Assembly: GCA_023375675.1 (NCBI GenBank)
Contig: JALQBC010000015.1
Coordinates: 1 to 64,000 of the forward strand
Source: Cytospora piceicola
Taxonomy: Eukaryota; Ascomycota; Sordariomycetes; Diaporthales; Cytosporaceae
DNA: 64,000 nt
Reading direction: 5' to 3'
The notes below the pieces were generated by a model. The model saw nothing but the letters and a program-made list of their open reading frames with translations. It was not told the origin of the DNA and made no database searches. Shown one piece after another: positions 1 to 10,238 of this stretch; within the stretch, counting starts at the first letter, position 1; the number at the start of each line of letters is the position of its first letter. A program made the translations under genes and the position numbers.

Positions 1-222
1 ATTGTGGAGCTCGCTACTGATATGGTCTATATAAGGGAGCTTCCCACGCCCATTGTAAATAGTGTACAATGGCAGTCAAGTTGCTCTATTCGATGTGCCC
101 TGCTCTGGATCGTCTTACCTTGCCATTACTCCGCTACAACGTCACGCTTGTGACAAGAAATAGATACCTCCCCCATCGTCACTGAAACTAATGCCTTTCG
201 TGAACACCCCGAAACACAAATA
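1..222. other. Intergenic edge sequence
   Basis: Unique-looking DNA downstream of the hydrolase gene that ends at 223. I see no coding potential, repeat or RNA gene in it. It probably holds the hydrolase 3' untranslated region. Confidence 0.4.
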
Positions 223-1911
223 TTACTCCAACGATACAGGCAACACAAGCTTCGAGTCAGAACCGGGCCCGAGATGCACGGTATGCGCCGCCGGCCTCAG
301 CACCGTCCCAGTCCCCGGATTCTCCCCAGAGCCCAGATTATACGCATAGTGGGGAAAGTTCGCACCGGCAACCACCAGCCGGATCGCCGTCCCTTTCTTG
401 AACCGGTGTGCGCAGTCCCGCAGGTCTAGCTCGATCTTGACCGGCTGGCGGGCCGGAGCACGGCCGGGGTCGAGTCGTTTGTACACCTCCGTGATGTTGT
501 GCGAGACACCCTTGGCGTTGACCTCGCTGACGCGGACGAACAGATCGACGTGGGGGTTGTCGCTGCTGTGGGTGAGCTCAATGCGCGGCTTGCCCAGGAC
601 TTCGACGTCGTGGTCAAGAGGAGTGGTGGTGAAGCTGATCACATCGGGGCGTTTAGAAAGCGCGGTGTCGTTGACCGTGCCTCCTCCGAATAGAAGACCG
701 CCGCCTAGGGTTGGTGTCGGGTCGTGAGGGTCGAATGTGAACGAGGACTGGTCGGTCTTCTCGGACCGGTGTCGACCAAGCTGACCTTGCGAATCGAGAT
801 GCAGCTCCAAGGGCTTTGTGGCAGGTGGCCAGCTGGGTAGCCAGCGCCACTCGTTGGCCCCGGTGATGTTGATCTTCACTGTGGCTGGCCGGATCTGTCC
901 CGTCTTCCGTTTGGCAAGGTACTTGTCCATCCATTCCACTGCCTCCTTCAACACATCCCCACCACCCACAGTCTGCATATGATTCCATGGACCGATCGTC
1001 ATGGCCACGGTAGAGCCCCTCTCACTGAGGCGCTGGAACTGTTCCACCGTGTCGAGAGTGAACATATCCTGCCAACCAGTAGCCAGAAGTATCGCTGCTT
1101 TCGTGTTATCCAGGCCCTCGTTCTGCTTCATGGGCTTGTAGAAGGCATCATTCTCCCGGTCAGGCCGCGTAATCCACTCATACAGCCACGGCGTCTTGTC
1201 TCCCAGCCGGGCTTTGGCACCATCAACCAGAGGCACAGACTTTTTGATGTCAATATTAGTCGATGCATTGGAAGTAGCCATTGTGTAGATGACTCTGAAT
1301 GCAGAGGATGACTCCTGGATGGCCGTATTGTAAGCCCAGTCCACAAAGGGGAGCCACAGCGCCCCGGTTCCCCAGACCAACTCGCTGAAGTCATGCGGAG
1401 CGGCAGTGGGGGCCGCCGCGACCATGTCGTCGAGCGGCTCGTCGGATCCCATCAGAGCCCACTGTGTGAATCCCAGGAAACTGGCGCCCACGGTCGCGAA
1501 CGTCCCAGTGTACCATGGCTGCTGGCGCATCCACTTGACCACGCGGAGCCCATCATCCGCGTCGGTCCTCGCTGGATCGAGCTTGCCCCCGGAACCAAAG
1601 GTTCCGCGGGTGCTGACGAGAAGCACGTTGTATCCGCGCGGAGGGAAGACTCGTGCTGTCATGGATATGGGGAGTTGACGGCCGTAAATGCTTTGCATCA
1701 GAATGGTGCCGGCTGCGGGCTCGTTGTCCTTGGTGACGGGCTGGTAGAGATCTGCTAGCAGTTGGACGTCGTCCTTGTCCATGTCTTTGAGGGGGATCTT
1801 GACAGACGTTATGGTGTAGCTGCATGTTTCGGATGGTAGGCCGTTCATCCACCCCGCGATACGATCGAAAAGGGCGGCGCGGTAGCTCCGCGGTACCGGG
1901 TTGTCAGTCAT
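223..1911 (-). CDS. CocE/NonD family alpha/beta-hydrolase (peptidase S15-like)
   Basis: A single uninterrupted frame of 562 residues. It reads as an alpha/beta-hydrolase of the CocE / X-Pro dipeptidyl-peptidase S15 type: an N-terminal sheet with the GYNVLLVSTRGTFGSGG segment (about 93-109), a nucleophile elbow GASFLG with Ser144, a GWQDMF segment (Asp282) and a GPWNHM segment (His311), which together give the expected Ser-Asp-His triad. Residues from about 345 on match the C-terminal jelly-roll domain of the family, with the typical F...HDPTPTLGG and LRPAAHTVHLGPGSDSKLVLPV endings. The length is normal for the family. No signal peptide is visible, so it is probably cytosolic. The substrate cannot be read from sequence; members cleave esters, amides or acylated peptides. 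The ATG at 1909-1911 is the first in frame and the stop is at 223-225. The next gene (enoyl-CoA hydratase) lies 1 kb upstream on the same strand. Confidence 0.88.
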   Translation of the reverse strand: MTDNPVPRSYRAALFDRIAGWMNGLPSETCSYTITSVKIPLKDMDKDDVQLLADLYQPVTKDNEPAAGTILMQSIYGRQLPISMTARVFPPRGYNVLLVSTRGTFGSGGKLDPARTDADDGLRVVKWMRQQPWYTGTFATVGASFLGFTQWALMGSDEPLDDMVAAAPTAAPHDFSELVWGTGALWLPFVDWAYNTAIQESSSAFRVIYTMATSNASTNIDIKKSVPLVDGAKARLGDKTPWLYEWITRPDRENDAFYKPMKQNEGLDNTKAAILLATGWQDMFTLDTVEQFQRLSERGSTVAMTIGPWNHMQTVGGGDVLKEAVEWMDKYLAKRKTGQIRPATVKINITGANEWRWLPSWPPATKPLELHLDSQGQLGRHRSEKTDQSSFTFDPHDPTPTLGGGLLFGGGTVNDTALSKRPDVISFTTTPLDHDVEVLGKPRIELTHSSDNPHVDLFVRVSEVNAKGVSHNITEVYKRLDPGRAPARQPVKIELDLRDCAHRFKKGTAIRLVVAGANFPHYAYNLGSGENPGTGTVLRPAAHTVHLGPGSDSKLVLPVSLE

Positions 1912-2922
1912 GATGAGTGTAAGACTGGTGGTGATGAGATCGTATTGCGAGTAGCCTTTCGAAGAATGAAGCAGGACGCATGAAGCTGATGCAATTCAAA
2001 GTAATTTTGCATCAGCGTAAGTGTGCTCGGCTGGATCTTTATAGTAAATTTTGATACCAGAAGGACGCCCACGTGAGACGCGGACATGTCACACAGCATG
2101 AGGTGGGAGAATAAGCTCAAAAGCTCATGTCGTAGATCCTTCCGTGAATCCGACGAATGCGATGTAATTACCGTTGTACGGCGCAATGATCATGCCGTAG
2201 ATTTCGCGGCTGGCGTCCAGACAACGCCTTCTCGCATTTTCCTTTTTAACCAGTAAGCGACGGATTCTCAATCACTCCGATTCCTCGCATTCGGCTGAAT
2301 CAAAATACCGGGTGGTTGAGCTAGAGTCAAACATAATATATGATGAGTGGTATATACATTTATTGATGATGTATGTGCCGAGCAGGGGGGGGGGGGGACA
2401 AAGAAAAGGGTGCCTCTAACCCCTTGAGGAAACCAGGCAAGCTACGAAGCATATACCACCCTTGGAACACCACCAGAGTAAAAATAGTACGAATTTTCCA
2501 TGTGCAGTTGAATTTATACGCCGGTTAGTGTTGCCGTTAAGTTCTGTTGGTTGGAGGATTTCTCAAAAGCAAATTATATTTAAGATGATCAATTCAAGGG
2601 GCAATAAAGACAGGAGTTGGGGGTAACAAGCCCCAAGAAGTCAGTATTTTCCGGTGACATGACGTAGAGGGGCCCAGGTACACGGTAATAGACGGGATAT
2701 CTCAATACATCAGTGAAAAATGATGGTATTTTCAAAGAAATTCAGCCCAGTCTCGCATGACCTAATTGAAAGGTCATCGAATAACTAACCCTATACCGTT
2801 GTAGGTCGATATATTACGTTGCTAACTCATGTGGCCTTTGTAGTTGTTTTTCACTAAACATTACACTGATTGTATTAATGAGTTCAGTCTCTATTGTTAC
2901 ATAGCCTGTTATCAAACTGGCC
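1912..2922. other. Intergenic region with a 13-G homopolymer
   Basis: About 1 kb between two minus-strand genes. It must hold the promoter of the hydrolase and the 3' end of the hydratase gene. A run of 13 G lies at 2385-2397. I see no convincing gene; the short frames present lack codon bias and start context. Confidence 0.5.
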
Positions 2923-4026
2923 TCATCTGCCCCTGAATATTGGGTTCCTCTTCTCGTTAAATGCCGACAACGCCTCATACCAATCTTCACTCCCCACTAC
3001 CCGGTCACACATGAGACTCTCGGACTTCTCCCCCGGGTCCTTTAAAGCTTGCAGCGCCGCCCTCACCGCCACCGGTGCACCCTCGCATATCTCCTCCGTT
3101 AGCCGGATCGCGTCGATCAGTACCTTCCGACGCGCGATCGGCGTCACACCCACCTCGTCCGTCTCGGACATGTCCGGGTCGACCTCGACTAGCCTGTTCG
3201 CGATGCCCAGGGCGTGTGCCTCTGTGCCCATCACCCGTCGACCTGTGAGAATGATCTCCCGGGCTCGAGATAGGCCTATGAGAGTAGAGAGCCGGTGAGT
3301 GCCGCCTGCGGCCGGGATAATCCCTAACCCTGTCTCAGGGAGCGCGACGTACGCGTTTGAGGACATAACCCGGAAGTGGGTGGCGAGGGCTAGCTCGAAC
3401 CCGCTGCCCAGGGCGCATGAGCTGATTGCGGATATGGTGGGTATGGGGAGGTTTGAGAGGGCCTTGAATGTGTCCCTCATGGCCAAAAGGAAGTGAGAAG
3501 TCCTGGGTCCGTGTCAGCCCAACTTTCCTCAAGCAACACCCTAGCTGTCTCGGATCGATACTCACTGCTGTGGAGTAGAGTCTCTCAGCTCCTTCAGGTC
3601 CGCCCCGGCAGAGAAGCACGAGTCGACGGCCGAGGCAATGATCAGCGCCCTGGTCGGCCCCTTGATATCCTCCTCCGTCCACGGCATCTCGGCGCCGGTA
3701 AACTGGCTGTACTGGGACTGGATGGCCTGGATCTCCTTCCGGAGGGCCGCCAGGAGCGTGTAGCTGATGGCGTTGCATGCCGACGGCCGGTTGATCTGCA
3801 GGACCCTGATATGGCCGCTGTGCGGCGCGGGCAGGTCCACTATTTCTATCAGGGCGCCCGAGGGCGCAATCTGCCCTCCGTGTAGCAGGTGCTGCAGCAG
3901 CTGAGCCTGTGAGAAGGTCTCGACGGATGCGGACTTGGGCGGCTCGGGCGGTAGTTGCTTGTCAACGTGCCTAGATGGGCTCTGCGAGGGGGAGGGGAAG
4001 GTGGTCAGATGCTGGGATCGTGACAT
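2923..4026 (-). CDS. Enoyl-CoA hydratase/isomerase (crotonase) family, AUH-like, one intron
   Basis: Two exons, 4026-3566 and 3502-2923, separated by a 63-nt intron (3565-3503) with GTGAGT donor, GCTGAC branch point and CAG acceptor. Splicing joins ...STPQQ to TSHFLLAMRDTF in frame and gives 346 residues. Crotonase-fold features: HIRVLQINRP (72-81), the oxyanion-hole segment FSAGADLKE (138-146), GSGFELA with Glu190 and PETGLGIIPAAGG with Glu210. The 20-residue spacing of the two glutamates matches the catalytic pair of mitochondrial enoyl-CoA hydratase, so the protein is likely an active hydratase. The overall pattern is closest to my memory of the AUH / methylglutaconyl-CoA hydratase branch (leucine degradation), but this assignment is inference. 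The first 60 residues are Ser/Pro-rich and could hold a mitochondrial targeting signal. Confidence 0.88.
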
Positions 4027-5330
4027 TGTGAGCGAGGGGTGATGCTAATGAGTGTTGGTGGTGTTATTTGCATAAGATGGTAATAAATAATGAGTGAACT
4101 TGGAGAGTGAAACTGAGTAGGACAAGAAACTGAATTGTGCTCTCGAGTGAGATTCGAGACTTCATAATTAGATGAGTAGTGTAGGTGGTTGCCACGACCC
4201 CCCCGACCTTACGTCAACCTTTTTCCGGTGCAGAGAGACAATGCGCCGCAAATCACCCGCTGTTGGATTGTTGGATTTCAAAAATCTCCACTGTCGACGG
4301 CACGAGCGCGTCAGATCTTGAGCCCCTGAATCTTAATCTTTTATAGTTAGTACATGTTAGCGACAGGGCATGGGTCCGTTGCCGGGCTTCCAGCTTCCAG
4401 GCTGAGGACCACTGGACCCTGAAGGGGATCGCTCGGGCGGCTGTGAGGCTCAGACCATCGTGAAACGAAACAGAGAGTTGCAGCAAGGAGACGTCTGAGA
4501 AGCAAGCTTGACAGCTTGAATGCTACACTACATACTTAAGTAGTCTACATAACCGAGGAGCGGAGCTGGGGTACGGCACCTGTCAGGGTTAGGGTCAGAA
4601 GACATAACAGACCACCACACCTACTGTGTACTTACTTAAGTAGGTAAGTACCTACCTAGGTAGTGAAGGTGTACCAAAGTACTTAACTGCCTACTTAGTA
4701 CTTTAAAGCCTGGGTAAAAAAGCATCAGAAATATCAAGATATACCCGAGTGAACTCAGCGTAGTAAAAGTATAAGTCTCCCGTCAGTAACAGTACCTAGG
4801 TAGCCAAAACAGGAGTAGTAGCCAGCATCGGATAATAAAGAAGGTTACGGAAGGTGTCCAGGCGTTAAGGGGAGGTGTGGAGCAACTTATCAAAGAACAC
4901 TGGGTATTGCCATCAAATTGTCCTCAATAAATTTCCGACTCAGACATCATCGCTCGATGGCTTCAAACACGAGCTCGACGTATTCTCCCTGAAAATCAAT
5001 TGTTACGAATACCACATGCAGTGTAAGGGCCAAGCCCCATTAAAGACAGCAATAGAAACATGTCGCTTTGCACCGTGCTTAGATAGGGACGCAGGTGTAA
5101 TTGAAGAATGGGAGCGTCTAAATACCCACATCACTAAGCTCAGGGGTTGACAAGTTTCGCGTCCGGGCGTCAGAAGCGCCGACGCGTCTTAACACGCCTC
5201 ATTTCGCTCAATCCGCCCTCCATCTGGTAATATCAACTGCAGCCTCAGCCACTTCCATTAACTACCAGATATAACACTGCTCGCAATCGCTGTCACCGAC
5301 CACTCGTCCCCGTTCCGGTTTTGCTTCACA
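4027..5330. other. Intergenic region between divergent genes, microsatellite-rich
   Basis: A 1.3-kb divergent intergenic region between the hydratase gene (minus) and the unknown gene starting at 5331 (plus). It should hold both promoters. Its middle is rich in TACCTACCTAGGTA-like short repeats. A frame of 91 codons at 4875-5150 has no recognisable features and I do not call it a gene. Confidence 0.5.
4500..4815. repeat. Imperfect (TAGG/CCTA)n-type microsatellite
   Basis: Scattered and clustered units of CTTAAGTAGG, TAAGTACCTACC and CTAGGTAG occur here, most densely at 4625-4670. Such stretches are common in ascomycete intergenic DNA. No coding function is apparent. Confidence 0.6.
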
Positions 5331-6023
5331 ATGCCGGGGACACCACCGTTCAACAAGTCTCCGCACCAGGTCCTTCAAGGACGGGGCTCTGACAGATTCT
5401 GCATTTGGGTGGATGAACTCAAAGAGGCAGCAAAAGCGACCGGCTGTCTTGATCATTTCTTTCCGAAACTGACCCCAGAAGGAGACATTGAGGAGTGGTT
5501 CGCGCGCCATAGTGAGGGTACATGGCAGAACCTTGCTTGGAAACTGCAAAAGGAGACGACGGTCCGCATTCTAGCTGCCTTTGTTTCTGGCCCTATGTGG
5601 GCTTACCTTCTTATAAGGTCTCCGGACGACGACCCACCTCTCCTGAGCAGGCCTCACGAGGTAGTCAAGATGGCCGAGGTGGCTTCCGTCAGGTTTCCGC
5701 TGGCACCAAGAACCGAAAGGGAGAGGAACAGAATGCTGTACGAGCTGGAGAATGGCGACCCAGATGTGTATCCTTCCGATGAGCACTTCCAGCACGCCAA
5801 GGATTGGCTTGAGACCGCTGTTCTTCTCTCTACGAGCAAAGAGGCTATCGCGGAGCGGAGAAGAGCCCGCGACGCGCCCTCTCCTGTCCCAGTGAAGCTT
5901 GAAGTGGCGCAGGGGCCATCACTGGCGGAAATCCCCAACAGTTCGGCGCGGCGGAGGCGGAGACGTGAAACGGAAGGCACCCCCGATGGCTCGGAGCGAA
6001 GGCGCATAAAGGTCGAGCCATGA
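5331..6023 (+). CDS. Hypothetical fungal protein with basic C-terminal tail
   Basis: A single frame of 230 residues with a good start context (CACAATGCC). I do not recognise a domain. The body (about 20-180) is rich in charged and aromatic residues: it contains DRFCIWVDELKEAA, an EEWFARHSEGTWQNLAWKLQKE stretch typical of a helical fold, and a conserved-looking FPLAPRTERERNRMLYELE segment. The last 27 residues hold an arginine run (ARRRRRRE) and ERRRIKVEP, which together look like a bipartite nuclear localisation signal. No signal peptide or membrane segment is visible. GC-rich third positions fit an expressed gene in this genome. A nuclear protein is a reasonable inference; nothing more specific can be claimed. 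Confidence 0.6.
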   Translation: MPGTPPFNKSPHQVLQGRGSDRFCIWVDELKEAAKATGCLDHFFPKLTPEGDIEEWFARHSEGTWQNLAWKLQKETTVRILAAFVSGPMWAYLLIRSPDDDPPLLSRPHEVVKMAEVASVRFPLAPRTERERNRMLYELENGDPDVYPSDEHFQHAKDWLETAVLLSTSKEAIAERRRARDAPSPVPVKLEVAQGPSLAEIPNSSARRRRRRETEGTPDGSERRRIKVEP

Positions 6024-6701
6024 GTTTCAAGCATAGGCAGGGATGCTGGTGAGGAGGCCTGTGCACTCAGACGGAGCAGCCGCTACGGATTCGAAGCAAA
6101 AGGACTAAACTTTTGAACAACGCTGAGTGCCTGTTTGGCCCATACGGCCAGCTCATGGGGTTCTGCCTGATATGAGTGATATGAATTGCTTGCCATCATG
6201 TGGTGCAGTCAATGAGTTGCCATAATGTGAACACAACCATGGTCTCCGGTGCCATATATGTGACATGGCATCGAGGTTATGTTCTACAACGCGAACCACA
6301 ATTTTCCGCGCCTATTGTGTGGGACTTTTCTCCTCCAATTGATTCATCAACTTATGCCTGCAGTCACAGCAGCTCCTTCCCTCGCCGTGGCCCGACTACC
6401 GTCTGTCACATTCCCTTAGAGCTTGCGTTGCCTACATGTAAAGGGCGCCCTGTCTTGCGGTCGGCCACTAGAACGTGGTCGAGAACCCATGCAGATGAGA
6501 AATAGCGACCTTTGTGGCTTTGTGGGGCTGACCAGTAGCTCAAGATTGGCCAGAGTTCGATATTAAGGAATTGGCAAGTGGCTGGAGAGAGGATTGTTGC
6601 AGGGGGCTGGGATGAATATGGCGCTCGAGATCCCTCTGAGCGACAGTGGATTGATAATGCAGGTTGCAAGCTTGTTGAGTGCACTCCTTCTCTAACGAAT
6701 T
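6024..6701. other. Intergenic region (convergent 3' ends)
   Basis: Lies between the convergent 3' ends of the 5331-6023 and 6702-8435 genes. I see no repeat or RNA gene. The short frames at 6200-6505 and 6406-6735 look like chance. Confidence 0.45.
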
Positions 6702-8435
6702 TTACCAAGTTGGTGATATCCAATAATTCTTCCACCCGAGCCCGTCTGCTTCACGGAATTTGTCAATGCTCCCATCCACTCCATCCTTACCAACAGGCCA
6801 AATACCACCCTCAACAAGCTCCCTCCATTTGTCAAACAACCTCTCCAGTCTTTGCGGTCTACCAGAATTATTGCCGCCAAACGGCTTCTGCCCATGCTGG
6901 AATAGTCCCGTAGGATCACCCTTCTGGACCAACGAACCGTCACTCCATCTGGCCCCCGCGTTCCCTCCAACTTTGGTCAGGAGGTAATCTATGTCATTGG
7001 CAAAGGGTCGTAGTGGAAACGGGAGAAGCAGGCGGAAGCCCTCCTCGGCCTGGTCTACAGACGCTCTATCGACAGACTCGCTATAGAGGCCAGCAGGCGT
7101 GGAGTGATCGCCCCGCTTCACGGCGGAGTGGTATGGTGAACAGAACGGATTGAAAGTGACAAAACTGTCAGGGTTTTCCCACTGAGCTGCGTAGGAGCTC
7201 GGAGACTGGTCCAGGTTGGTTGTCTGGCCAAACTCCGCTGGGAAGACGAGTACTGGCGGGATCACGAGAACTCTCGAGTCTGTTTCTTCCTCATTGACAG
7301 TTCCGTCCACCATGGCGGTACTGCCCACCTCGGTGAATCTCTGGCTCGAAATGAAAGCCACAGGGTCATGAGGGACAACCAAGCCTGGTGCAATCTTTCT
7401 GAAGCGGGGCTTTCGAATGCGGGTCAAGAACGACCTGATGAAACACTCCATGGGCACTGATGCTGCATCCAAGTCGCCATCCGTGAGCAATGGCCCTTGC
7501 TCAACGGAGAGCAAGGCGTCGGTGGGCAATCTTGCCTCGATGGCGTCCACCAGCCGATGAAACGCACCGACAGCGGTATCGACCTGTTTCGCCCCGTAGG
7601 AGTGCATAGCCCACACGCCGTTCTTCTCGTTAGGGGCCTCGCCCTGCGAGGCGGTGATCTTGCCGACACGGGTCATCTCGATCCAGTTGCTCAGCACAGT
7701 TTCCAGAGGGTGCCACAAATCCTGATGTTCCTCGATCGGGGAAGCCCAGTCATACTCCCAGATGCTGATGGCATAGTACGCCTGGTGCCGCTCCTGATCG
7801 TACATGAGGCCAGCGCTATGCCCGGCCATGCCATTGGCCGCGTATAGAGTCAAGACACGATCGGGTTCCCCTTCCATGTTCTCGGGGAAGCTGGACGGGG
7901 ACTCGAACATTTCTTTAGGTCCGAACAGACTGTGAACCCAGAAGTGGAACGAGATATCCTGATTGGTGAGGGCCAACTTGAAAAACTCCTGCAGGGAAGG
8001 GTCGAGACGACTTCTGTCCGCTTCAAATTCCTCGTGGTTGGCCTCCCAGTATGTTGTTCTTGGAAGATCATCGAGTGAGCGGTCATCTGCTATCCAACCG
8101 CACTGAACAATATAGTTATGCAAGGCTGCGCACCGCGCGAAGTCCATAGTTCCATCGCCTCGGGCGGGATTGGTCTCGGTCACCAACAGTGAGTCCACAT
8201 CCTTTTCCGATATCTTGTGAGCCTGTGCAATGGCTAGCATCCTTGGATCTACTTGCTGCCCAGGGCCTGAATATTCCATGCTGTTCCTTACACCTGCCGC
8301 AGAGTCTAACACTTGGTTGATGTCGGCAAAATTGAGCGGGTAAGAATAGATGGACAACAAGAGGCCTGCGAGACCAAGGTAAAGGAATACCGCAGCTGGA
8401 TGATTGCAACGATGAGGTTGCTCCAGCTCAGGCAT
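6702..8435 (-). CDS. Conserved-looking fungal protein, single N-terminal membrane anchor, function unknown
   Basis: One uninterrupted frame of 577 residues. Residues about 14-33 (AAVFLYLGLAGLLLSIYSYP) form a hydrophobic segment after a short charged start, so the protein is either anchored in the secretory membrane with its bulk in the lumen or secreted. The remainder is soluble, acidic and rich in Trp, Phe and His: segments such as FKLALTNQDISFHFWVHSLFG, AYYAISIWEYDWASPIEE and FVTFNPFCSPYHSA look like a folded domain. I do not recognise a known catalytic motif. Base composition and codon use match neighbouring genes, and no intron is needed. It is a well-supported coding gene of unknown function. 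Confidence 0.72.
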   Translation of the reverse strand: MPELEQPHRCNHPAAVFLYLGLAGLLLSIYSYPLNFADINQVLDSAAGVRNSMEYSGPGQQVDPRMLAIAQAHKISEKDVDSLLVTETNPARGDGTMDFARCAALHNYIVQCGWIADDRSLDDLPRTTYWEANHEEFEADRSRLDPSLQEFFKLALTNQDISFHFWVHSLFGPKEMFESPSSFPENMEGEPDRVLTLYAANGMAGHSAGLMYDQERHQAYYAISIWEYDWASPIEEHQDLWHPLETVLSNWIEMTRVGKITASQGEAPNEKNGVWAMHSYGAKQVDTAVGAFHRLVDAIEARLPTDALLSVEQGPLLTDGDLDAASVPMECFIRSFLTRIRKPRFRKIAPGLVVPHDPVAFISSQRFTEVGSTAMVDGTVNEEETDSRVLVIPPVLVFPAEFGQTTNLDQSPSSYAAQWENPDSFVTFNPFCSPYHSAVKRGDHSTPAGLYSESVDRASVDQAEEGFRLLLPFPLRPFANDIDYLLTKVGGNAGARWSDGSLVQKGDPTGLFQHGQKPFGGNNSGRPQRLERLFDKWRELVEGGIWPVGKDGVDGSIDKFREADGLGWKNYWISPTW

Positions 8436-8959
8436 GATCTGGTCTTCGTTCTCGTCGACTAGATAACCCAGGTAGAGATGTTCGGAAATTTACCCACCAT
8501 ATTTCGAGCGTACCTCCCTGGAACCCTCCAAACCCTCCAAACCCTTGGTTTCGCGGGGTTAGGGTATGACCGGCAGCTGTCACTGTCAGCGTTCCAAGCC
8601 CGGAGGTCATCCTTGAAGATTCTTTCCTGATGGTCACCAAGACAAGATGTGTTGAGTTGACCTTGTCGATGGTAAATATCTCTGGCTGAAGTAACTCTGG
8701 ATCCTCGGACACCGACGTTGGTCATAGATCCTCCGCAAGTTCCCTCGCCGTTGGCCTTGTTCCGGGTATTGGAGCATCCGGCTTATGAATCGGATCGATT
8801 ATTTCTTCTTGTCACCCACAAGATTTGCCTCTTTTGTATCTAACGAGGTTTGCACTGCTTTCTGGGCCTTTTGAAATGTCTTATTATGTCATGTGTCGGT
8901 TAGCATTTCTGTGGAATTCTCTCCAAGCAGTTTCTGCTGGCAATGAAAATAACATACCA
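8436..8959. other. Intergenic region upstream of the 577-residue gene
   Basis: Holds the probable promoter and 5' untranslated region of the minus-strand gene starting at 8435. It has a short run of CCAAACCCTCC repeats near 8523-8550. Two small overlapping minus-strand frames here lack features and are not called. Confidence 0.45.
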
Positions 8960-9480
8960 TTCAATGTTGTTCAATGTTGTCGAGGAACTCCTTAGCCGCT
9001 ATTGTGCCATCCAGCAGGTGTTGTGAGGGCGTTCCCGAGGAGGCTGATCATTCGAGCCATATGTGGCAGGGCAAATTCCACCGGTCATCAGCATTGTCGT
9101 TCGAAAGTATTCTTTCCTTCGACCAGAACCCCAGATCTATCAGTTGATAGCATTCAAAAAGCACAGCAACCCCGTTCCCAACCATACATGTGTCAATTGT
9201 TGTGCAAATAGGGCAAGCACGAACCATGAATCCCATAGCCCAGATGTCGATCTTGTTCGTCCATGAACGACCGAGCCATATCTCAAATGCCCGGTACAAG
9301 TCCGGCATTGCGTGGCCCTCGTATTTGACTTAACCAAGCTTGCCTCTCCAATGTCACAAAAAACCAGGTAATCGATGTCGGCGAACATTTGGCGTGTGTT
9401 GAAGATGACATGAACGTCAACTGGTCCTTGTTAACCCTCCTCGAAGACAGGTCACTCAGTTCTTCTTCCTCGAGTCCATG
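8960..9480 (-). pseudogene. Decayed protein kinase fragment (C-lobe)
   Basis: On the minus strand several frames together resemble the middle and end of a fungal CMGC/SRPK-like kinase domain. Around 9388-9340 the text FADIDYLVFCDIGEASLV resembles the activation-segment start (a DFGEA-like motif now DIGEA). Around 9308-9215, in another frame, PDLYRAFEIWLG and SWTNKIDIWAMGFMV match the YRAPE and DIWxLG motifs, with the invariant Pro of APE replaced. Around 9090-9020, in a third frame, HMARMISLLGN resembles the end of the C-lobe, and FLDNIEQH follows in yet another frame near 8985-8960. The N-lobe (glycine loop, lysine, HRD) is not visible. Frameshifts and lost motif residues mark it as a relic. 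It lacks the RIP composition of the later elements, so the decay is of a different kind. Confidence 0.6.
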
Positions 9481-10238
9481 ACGTTGCCTTTAACTTTACC
9501 CGCATGGACAGCAATTGCCTAGCTGTGGAGGAAGTCTAAGGTTGCCAGTAGATAGAATACGACTCCCTTCATCACACATTAATTACTTATACTTTCTGTC
9601 AGCTTCAAGTTTTGCACCCTATGTCCTGCCACCCGAGGTCCCTACAGCTCACCTGTTCCGGTCGCCATGACGATTCCATCCTCATCAGCTTTGACTTTCT
9701 GACAGTACATGACCCGGTTTCTAAGCCTGGGACTTCACATTGATCTTGCAATATGGTACCGGTGTAAATTTCAACCAGATTGTAAGTGGCCTTGCGGCCA
9801 CACTGGTCTTGTACTGGCTCCAGATGTCTGTGTCCGATGTTGAATGAGGTCAATTTGATAGAGTGCATGTAGGGCAGGCATCGTTTTATTCTTACTCTTG
9901 TCACCAGATACAGATGCTCAGACAAATGCCCGATGTATCCAGATGTCCTGTCCGGTCTCAACTTGTCACTCGGGACGCCCCCCCCCCCACGTCCAAAAAC
10001 CCTATATAAATTGTATACATGAGGGTTAGGGCTCGCTGCTCGGCCAACGTGCGTCATTGTGTTTTGGCCCCGCTAAGCACTGCGGTATGAGCTGTCCCTG
10101 GGGGCTGTAATCTGTACTGTATGGGCCCCACGACGACGCTGTGTTCAACGAAACCGGTACATATACTGACGGCAGATCCAAGCCGCTGAAGAACTACACA
10201 GGAAACCCCTGGGCTCTCAGAAGCATTTCACAATCAAG
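9481..10238. other. Intergenic region upstream of twinfilin
   Basis: Non-coding as far as I can see. A homopolymer run of 11 C sits at 9978-9988, followed by a TATATAAA-like box near 10003-10010. The promoter of the plus-strand twinfilin gene should be in the right part. A 150-codon minus-strand frame here has no recognisable features. Confidence 0.45.

Noticed and set aside
4875..5150. Plus-strand frame of 91 codons in the intergenic region
   Set aside because: No recognisable domain, no codon bias like the neighbours, no convincing start context.
9605..10057. Minus-strand frame of 150 codons upstream of twinfilin
   Set aside because: It crosses a poly-C run and the probable promoter; composition is not protein-like.
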